From NCBI GenBank assembly GCA_023374025.1, contig SIJG01000001.1:1127500-1191499 (forward strand): a stretch of DNA of 64,000 nt, given 5' to 3'. Both the position numbers and the translations under genes were made by a program. The notes beneath the pieces are model-generated. The model was not told where the DNA came from, searched no databases, and saw nothing but the letters and a program-made list of their open reading frames with translations. Each line of letters begins with the position of its first letter. Positions within the stretch are counted from its first letter, which is position 1. Shown here in pieces: positions 56,575 through 64,000 of the stretch. The DNA is from Heterodera schachtii. Its lineage: Eukaryota > Nematoda > Chromadorea > Rhabditida > Heteroderidae.

Positions 56575-57115
56575 ATAAAGCGCTTCGCGCTTCTTGAGCT
56601 TCGCTACCTAGGCTGTGAAGCGATTTGAAGTGATCGAAGATGTTAATGAGAAATTTTGCGACTAAGCGGCATCTTACGGGCGCTTCGCGTCATTTTATAA
56701 ATTTTGTTGGGCTCTTAGGGCTGCTTCGCGGCCGCTTCTAATTTTTTTGTGCTCTTAAGGCCGCTTCGCGGCCTCAGACTGCCGCTTCGCGCCCTTTTCT
56801 AAATTTGTTGGGCCATTAAGGCCGCTTCGCGACCTCAGACGGGCGCTTCGCGCCCGTTTCTAAATTTGTTGGGCTCATAAGGACGCTTCGCGACCTCAGA
56901 CGGGCGCTTCGCGCCCGTTTCTAAATTTGTTGGGCTATTAAGGCCGCTTCGCGGCCTCAGAAGGGCGCTTCGCGCCCGTTTCTAAATTTGTTGGGCTATT
57001 AAGGCCGCAAGCGCCCTCAGACGGGCGCTTCGCGCCCGTTTCTAAATTTGTTGGGCTATTAAGGCCGCAAGCGCCCTCAGACGGGCGCTTCGCGCCCGTT
57101 TCTAAATTTGTTCAG
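56575..57115. repeat. ~59-bp tandem array of GGGCGCTTCGCGCCC hairpins
   Basis: About eight units of ~59 bp each carry two perfect small hairpins, GGGCGCTTCGCGCCC and GGCCGCTTCGCGGCC, separated by TTTCTAAATTTGTTGGGC and TAA. In the last two units the second hairpin is altered (GGCCGCAAGCGCCC). The unit is GC-rich in otherwise AT-rich DNA. Purpose unknown. Confidence 0.8.
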
Positions 57116-58212
57116 TGACCAGAAGAGGGACAACGGTGATTAAAAAGGTACAACAGTGATTAGAATTGAAACAAAAGTGATTAGAAGAGGTTCAACAGTG
57201 ATCAGAAGAGGTACAAAAGGGATTAGAAGAGGTACAAAAGTGATTAGATGAGGCACAAATGTTTTAAAATGTATAATATGGAATATTTATTGAAATTGAA
57301 AGGAATTTATTAGTTGGAAATTCAAATTAAATATTGTGCACCGTCCGGATCCGAACCTCCACTCCCCCCTCAAAATGATGTCCCAGAATCCCCAATCACA
57401 CGGGGATTCTGAGGTCTTAATGCTGGAATTGGAGTGCCAAACTCAGCTGGGACTCAAGTGGCCGCACTATAAAAAGCACTCAAAAGACATTTTAAGTAAT
57501 TTTTCTAGGGTAATTTGTGGCGCTGATACGAATATGACCCCCTTTTGCAAAATAACCTGCACCGAACGTAATACAGATTGAGACAAGTTAAATAAGCATA
57601 TTTGATTTCAGGCCGGCCATACATATAAAATGCGCTTTTTTTGCTCCTAATTTTCAATGAATTCAAATTCCAAAAAAAATCTAGCTTGAAAGCAATAAAA
57701 ACCGATTCTGGATTATTGCAAAACGCCTTCTGAGTACCTTAAAATGTAATATCTCACGCGTTGATATAGGTGATTGCTGCCTTATTGGCCCTTAAAATAT
57801 ATAAGCACGGAACAGAGGAATGTTCCAACAAAATATTAAATGTATGAAGTTGTAAAGATGAAAGCGGCACAATCTTAATAATTATCAGCCTAAATAATAA
57901 TTTCACGGCTGCTTTTATATGGCTAAATAATTAAAGAGCTCACTTGAAAAATGCAATCAGTAGACCATTTATTATATGCCGAAGGTCTAATTAAGCCAAG
58001 TTCACGCGCGAAGATAAAAAACAACCTCGGATTCAGTTACACGACCCGAGATCATACATAAAAATCTTTGTCCCCGATAGTCAAGAGCGAATTCCTCCTT
58101 GATTTTTAAATAGAACATTGGCAACAAAATAGCTAAGGCAAAATTCTCTTTAAAAATTTCTTGAATTAATGTTACGTCAACTGTTTGTCTTGCGAGAATC
58201 TCTCGCAATTTG
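57116..58212. other. Short GTGATTAGAAGAGG repeats, then AT-rich DNA
   Basis: 57,116-57,260 has about seven ~22-bp units of GTGATTAGAAGAGGTACAA. 57,335-57,580 is a GC-richer open frame, unrecognised, beginning with a CCGGATCCGAACC word like the tRNA-like B-box complement. The remainder to 58,212 is AT-rich without a recognisable gene. Confidence 0.45.
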
Positions 58213-58652
58213 TGGTTAATAAATTTTTCAGTTGACCCATTAGTAGGTTCACAAACAATGAGTCAAACTAAAGCTGGGTTAATGGTTCGCCATTAATCAA
58301 ATTGACAATTCGTTAGTAATTCCACTAATTGATATTTAGACCCGTGTAACTCTAGAATAAATGGAACCACGTAAACCTAGAATAAATACTGAGAAAGGAG
58401 TTGGGGAAAGACAAGGATTACCTGCTCTATGGTAGGTAATTGCGCGAAATACTTTTGTTTTTAACTGGAATTTTATTTTTATAATTGCCACAATCATAAA
58501 ATTTTGAATGGGCTCCTAGTTAGAAATTATTTCTCAATGTTTTCAGAAACTTTTTTTCATGATTTATAAAAAATGCCAAAAATATATGCATATGTACAAG
58601 ATCAAAAGACATAATACTCGGGGAAACAACAGTTTTAGCTCTTGACCGAAAT

Positions 58653-61600
58653 TTAATACTGCCGAAAGCGTATACTAAAGCGTTGTATATAATAAAAGGA
58701 GTAAACACTGATCAACGCATATCCATTTGTTGCTGTGATTGTAAGCTTTTCGGATGAACCGAGATCAGAGCGGCAACATAATCTAAAAACATCAGAATAA
58801 ACAAAAATGTTGTCTTCTCTGCTTAACACACCTTACGCCAGTGGCGCCTCTGTTTGCTGCTGTTCTAATTTCCGTGTTCCCCCATCTGCATCCAACTGCA
58901 CACTGTTCACCAACATCCAAAACTTCAATGAGAATGGTCTGACCAATGTCCGGGAAGATTTGCCAATGGCAGTAAGAATAATCGACGTTGGAATACATGT
59001 ACTTAGATCCAATTTGTCCATTAATCTAAGAGATATTAAGATAAAAGGAAATTTAGTCGAGGGTTCTACTCGGTGCTAGGCCTTTTCTTAAATTCCGCCA
59101 CAATGGGCGTTTCTTAAATGCGTCAGGTCCTTTCTTAAATCTGCCAAGGGGTAGTAAAACAAAAAGTAACACAAATAAATTCATAACTTGGTGCATGTTA
59201 TGTAAGTCATAATTAATTTTCCAATTTTTTTAAAAGAGTACAAAATAGTTATGGTTATAAAATTCGTTAAATCTCAAATAGAATTTTTTGTTCATAACCT
59301 TTTTGATATTCATTGATTTTTGTTAAACTTTTAAATTTAATAAATTATATAAAGGGTTTCAAATTTAAAAAGAAAATTTATTAGTTGCATCAGAAAAAAT
59401 ATATAAAGCATTAAATATGCTATGCTTTTTTGCATGGTCATGCAAATATATTATGTTTTATAATCTTAAAACATTTAAATTATGAGCCACACTAATTTAT
59501 ATATTCGATAGTCCTAATAATTCATTATTTAAGTTTAGAATTTCAAAAAAGTTCATGAGGTTCAAAAAAGTTATGGACAGAAAATTCTAGACTTAAGGCT
59601 TTTTGAAACTCGATAACCATAACTTTTTTATACTCTTTTAAAAAATTTTAAAATTATTATTCTGGTGTAATACACTTAAAGCTATTGAATGAACCATGAT
59701 ATATTGAAAATTTTTCAGAAACTACATCCCCTAAGAATTGAAAAATTTTGCTCAAAAATTGATCGCCAAAATTTCATGTTTTTTTCTTGATAAAAAATTT
59801 TTGGTTTAGAAATTTTCCTTACCCGAAAAACATTGTAAAATATTTAATAATCATTTAAATGACCAAAATTAAGTTTTTTTGTTTAAGTTTTACGTGTTTT
59901 GTTCCCTAAAAATCCTTAATAAAACATTCTAAATGCCTTTTTTCATGCCTTTTTCGGGATTTTCTTGCCTTTTCATGCTTTTTTTTCAATTTTTGGTGCC
60001 TATTATAGTGCCTTTTTCGCGATTTTTGGTGCCTTTTTTTGCGAGCTCTAACCATGATATATTAATTTAGTTGAATTTGAGCAAAGTTGTGACTTTTATG
60101 TGTTATATTTTTTGTTTTCCTACCCCTTGGCAGATTTAAGAAACGCCATAATAGCAGAATTTAAGAAACGACTAAGCACGCATCTTAAGTATCATTAATT
60201 TCGAATTTTGCAAAAATTAAAAAACAAGTTAAAATCAAACGTTTGAAAAAACAAGGCCATAATTTTTCTAACCATAAGAATTTTCATTAAATGAAATCTC
60301 GAAATTTATAATAATAATCTTTATATTATTTATACCTTTTGGGTTAGCCAAACTAAAACTTTTAGCGACCAAGACATGGAAAATTGGTAAAACTAAAAAA
60401 ATAGTGCATCGTAATATTGCTTACATTTTGCCAATTTGATGTTGCAAATAAAATATTTCCTTCACAAGTATTTGCAATACCACCAGTGGCATAACCACCA
60501 ATGTCAACATCTTGGCATTTCGCTCCGATATAACCCTGTGGGCAAATGCATGTTGAGCAAGTGTCCGGGTTCTGGAACCCATCATTGTCACAGTTCATTG
60601 TAACATAACATACTTCTTAATTACAAAAACAATATACTGTAACAAAATTTCTAAATGCCTGTATTTATGGTTGATCCATCCGGAAAAAACTCTAATCCAC
60701 AGTAATGCTTGTTTATCACAAAATAATCACTCAGACTGGGACCATATTCTTGTCCAATTGTGTTTATATACGAAGCATCCGCTCGAGGCACCAATGTAGA
60801 CTGCCCATTGATTGAGAACATTTCTGCAAAATTTATTATAGGCATAAAACATGCTTTTTTCTTAATTTGTGCTTACGTGCGTGATAGTGCATCACTGAGC
60901 CAAGGTCGTAAGGGACTTGATAATTATCAGCTGACTCACTCGTTTCCTTTTGGAAAGCGTAAAGCATTTCAGGATGAACATTGTCAGGGTAAAACGAAAC
61001 AAAGGAATCTCTATCATATCGCCCATGCTCATGAACAAATCCCAAAGCGTGTCCAATTTCATGCACAATTGCTCCAAGCTTTTGAAAATATTAAATCTAA
61101 TTGTTTTCAATCATTAGCTAATTACTGAGTAACAATCTGGGTATTCAAGTTGGACATTTTGGTATGTATCCGAGGATTGCATCCCAACATGAGCACAGCA
61201 TCCCTCGCCCACAATATTTGTGAATTGAATTCTAGGAGAAGCTTCGTCATCCTCAACAATATTCAAGCATGTGTTATCGTTCCATAGTTTTACAGCTTCA
61301 TATATATACGCTTTCATTTCACTGGCTTTAAAAAATATGATCGTTTATTTATTTCTATAATTATAGTTACCGTTTCTTTTATTCGAGTCCCGAAGGTTCT
61401 ATTTTCCGGAAAGGGCCAACTGCGTCCCGCCAACTGCGTCCCAGCCAAGTTTTGAGCATCATAACTTTTTTCTTTGTTGACCAAATACAACAAACTTGGT
61501 ATGATTTAAAAGCTCTTAATAAGCTCTATTAGGTACCAAAACTCATAATAATTCGCAATGATACTAAAAAGTTATAAATACAAATATACAAAAATTCTGA

Positions 61601-62680
61601 GTTTTTTGCGGTTTTCAGGCGACAACTTTTTTGTGAGCAGCTTAATCACTTGGAAATAGCTTACTAATATCTTCAAAACAGCCAGAGCTTTCGAATGATA
61701 TCAAGGTTGTTATATTTGGTCAACTGAGAAAAAACATATGCCTTATTAAACATGGCTGGGACGCAGTTGGCGGGACGCAGTTAACCCCTACCGCTATTTT
61801 CAACCCTTCTGAGAGGGCTTTAATGGAGGTGGAGCGAATTCTAATGGAGGGGTGCTATACTCGAGGAAACACAGAGTATTTAACGTTACAATCAGTTCTT
61901 AATTTCAAACTTACAAATTGTGCTGTCAAAAGAGAATGGGACAAGCATAGGCCATTTGTGGTTGGGAAATTCTCTAGCATTTTTGGCTGCTCCTCTTTTC
62001 ACTCGCATCAGCGCTCTGTTTTCTGTTTCTGTTACGGTATCCAACAAATACTGTGCCTGTTCCACGCTTAACACAATGTCCCCCTGGTACAATTCGTCCC
62101 AATGCTTCGCATTTATCTCTGTGATTGATTTCGCCGCTTTTCTCTTCTCCTCCGGATGTTTGGCTTGTGCTTCTTCGATTTCCCTCAGCACTTCCTTTAG
62201 CTTTTCGTCCTTCTCCATTTCCTTGACATGTTTTTCCATTTCTTTGTTCACCTTTCGTTTATATTCTGCCAACAGCTTCTTCACCTTCTCCTTTTCCTCA
62301 TTATGCTTCTTCACTTCCTCGCTGTCCATTTCGTTTCGCTTTTTCTTTTGCTTTGGTTTTATTATTTCATTTTTTCCAAATTTTTGGTTAATTTTACCTT
62401 AATTCTTTTTGGTTTCAATAACATTTAATTTATAAATTACTACATTTATTCATTATTCATACCTTTTTGAAAGTTGTATCCGATGTGATTGATAAAATAT
62501 GATCTAGGCTTCGTTGGGCTTTTTGAATCTATATAGTTTATTTTAGGGTTTTGGAACTTGATTGTTTTTTAAATTACCTTGTCCCCGTATTTCAACCCAA
62601 TAACACTCGTAACACAATATAAAAAACATGAAGAAAAGAAGAGAAAATTTCAAGGATTGTTTATTGAAATATATACACAT
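58653..62680 (-). CDS. Secreted astacin metalloprotease, EGF-CUB type, copy 2
   Basis: Nine exons on the minus strand, each the same length as in copy 1, join to 562 codons: 62578-62680, 62463-62528, 61915-62397, 61126-61325, 60877-61078, 60701-60823, 60425-60612, 58832-59025 and 58653-58782. Signal peptide, lysine-rich pro-region, YQGDI switch, KRG maturation site, the complete zinc motif HEIGHALGFVHEHGRYDR, Met-turn SVMHY, six-cysteine EGF and CUB domains are all present. Differences from copy 1 are scattered substitutions (for example CRWG instead of CLLG in the CUB domain, closer to the family consensus). No frameshift or stop separates the exons. The CUB and EGF exons are 1.4 kb apart, a longer intron than in copy 1. 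Both copies share the weak GTGGAT donor after the catalytic domain. Confidence 0.85.
61420..61780. mobile_element. Intronic MITE, copy 2
   Basis: Same termini (CTGCGTCCCGCC...) and same intron as the element at 10,851-11,069, but about 140 bp longer in the middle. Either the first copy lost an internal segment or this one gained it. Confidence 0.65.
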
Positions 62681-64000
62681 TCTAAAATTTATATATTATT
62701 ATTATTATTAGGTAAAAATTAATTTTTGCCAAAAATAAATGCCATAAAAATGTAAAATATAAAATATAAGAGAATGTTGCTACAAATAAAACAATTATTT
62801 GTTGGCAAATCTATATAAGTTGTCATTGTCTTTAAAAAAGGCTTTTTTCCATTCTAATAAAATATAATTATAAAATATAGGCAAACGATATTAAAGAAAG
62901 CAACTAAAAATTTATTTTATTTTTACTTTTTTACTCTTCTTTTATACATTTATTTATCATTCGGTTGGTGCTACTGTCATTGCGCGAAAAGAGCAAAGTT
63001 TAAGGGGCATTTTTAAAAAATTCAAATTGACAATGTTTTAATATAATTCTAATAACAACTATATTTAAACAATGAAAATTTTTTAAAATTTTAATTCATT
63101 TTTTTGTAATGCTTAAACGCAAGGCAATTTGTCTTTTGAAAAAATTTTCTTTAAAAAACATTTTGGAAGATGGAAATTGGGACGATTCTTCAAAATTTCA
63201 AATAAAAATATGCACCAAATTCCCATAGATACACAATACTTAAAAATTAAGAAATGAAAATTTAGAAAATAAAGGTAAAACAAAACTATTTTATTTTATA
63301 TCGGCTTGATGAACATAGCAATGGGGAGGGGTCAGGGAAGTGGATCATTATTAAAATATAAATTAAATCAGGCGCCTAGCCAAGCGGGCGGGGGGGGGGG
63401 GGGGGGGGAAGGGGGCGGAATCCCCCCCGACCACCCACCCCGAAACCAAAAATGTATTTGTTGGCAAATCAGTATAATCGGCACCGCTGGACCCCCATTG
63501 TACCTTATTTTTGAAAATTTGACCCCAAAATGGCAAAAACTAGTCCCTTTTTTGGCGAAAAACGGCTATAAATTCCTGATTTTTTAATCTCTCTGGCGCA
63601 TAATTTTTTAAAATACCACCGAAAAAAATTTTTTGGCCCGAAGAGCAAAAAAAAAAAAAAAAAAGATCTTCGGATTCCCCGCTACGAAATTTTTTCTGGC
63701 TACGGGCTTGAATTAAATTTAACATTCGGTAGTGAATTTCTGAATTTTTAGAGCACAGGAATTCCATTTCGGTTTTTTATAAATTAGAAATTGCCTCAAT
63801 CCCTACGAATACCAACCAATTCGTTGGCCTTTTAAATTTTTTATCAGTAGAGTGTAAAATTCAATTTTTTTAAAAAATAAATGTGATCAGTAGGGAAGAA
63901 AATCACCTTTTTATTTATTTTTTTCTAAATAATTTAGATTTTTTCCGAAATCAGTAGAGTTTTAGTGGGAATAAAAAGGCTCTTAATGGACTAAAATGAA
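62681..64000. other. Upstream flank of astacin copy 2; repeat with long G run
   Basis: AT-rich DNA to 63,300. 63,360-63,770 is a fuller copy of the repeat at 12,290-12,430, with a run of about 20 G at 63,390 and an A run at 63,645. Minus-strand words such as RSGESEDLF and GQKIFFGGI are shared with other copies of this repeat type, but the frames shift, so it is not called as a gene. 63,770-64,000 matches 12,470-12,700. Confidence 0.5.

Larger units (their letters stand above)
58213..64000. repeat. Second copy of the duplicated astacin segment
   Basis: From 58,213 (GGTTAATAAATTTTTC, as at 8,206) to the window end, the order of sequences matches 8,206 to about 12,706 in the same orientation, with insertions in this copy at about 59,340-60,060, 61,524-61,680 and 62,760-63,440. 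The duplication therefore includes the whole gene and at least several hundred bases on both sides, and its far end lies beyond the window. Confidence 0.85.

Noticed and set aside
57336..57581. 81-codon plus-strand frame
   Set aside because: No recognised domain or gene-like context; short and isolated beside tandem repeats.
63306..63587. Plus-strand frame with a long glycine run
   Set aside because: The glycines come from a homopolymer G run in a dispersed repeat; adjacent frames shift between copies.

Overview
The window looks like the repeat-rich genome of a plant-parasitic nematode, probably a cyst-nematode relative (Globodera/Heterodera type). This rests on short AT-rich introns with TTTCAG-type acceptors, astacin (NAS-type) protease genes, a decayed member of the F-box-like family I recall as expanded in those genomes, a BEL/Pao retroelement with a phlebovirus-Gc-like envelope gene, and Maverick/Polinton remnants. 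The genus is inference.

Layout. 0-8.2 kb: AT-rich DNA with exon fragments of an unrecognised gene, a MITE, a 35-codon ORF, an F-box-like pseudogene and several copies of dispersed repeats. 8.2-12.7 kb: an intact nine-exon astacin-EGF-CUB metalloprotease gene on the minus strand. 12.7-15.1 kb: dispersed repeats. 15.1-22.4 kb: a ~79-bp satellite in two orientations, with higher-order repeats of ~542 bp (forward block) and ~761 bp (reverse block). 22.7-34.0 kb: a giant inverted repeat. Its two arms (23,937-27,188 and 30,113-33,363) look almost identical over ~3.25 kb, and its spacer holds broken Maverick genes, including an FtsK/HerA-type packaging ATPase. 33.9-56.0 kb: a Maverick protein-primed DNA polymerase B gene on the minus strand, truncated at the inverted repeat and split by an 18.8-kb BEL/Pao retrotransposon (35,352-54,124). 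That BEL element is itself interrupted by a 777-bp hAT element with an exact 8-bp target duplication, and by a Gypsy-type element (41,499-48,882) in the integrase. The Gypsy element carries an internal 1.38-kb duplication around a 1.87-kb foreign segment, which contains a small intact three-exon gene. 56.0-57.3 kb: short tandem repeats, some forming hairpins. 58.2-64 kb: a second copy of the astacin segment in direct orientation, with every exon and reading frame preserved.

The window is therefore a segmental duplication of a secreted protease gene whose two copies lie about 46 kb apart, separated by nested mobile elements and satellite. Probably functional cellular genes are the two astacins and the 84-aa gene inside the Gypsy element. 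Nearly all other coding sequence belongs to mobile elements, and most of it is broken. Exon boundaries, frames and repeat positions were worked out by eye from the sequence. Family names come from recognised motifs. No database search was possible.
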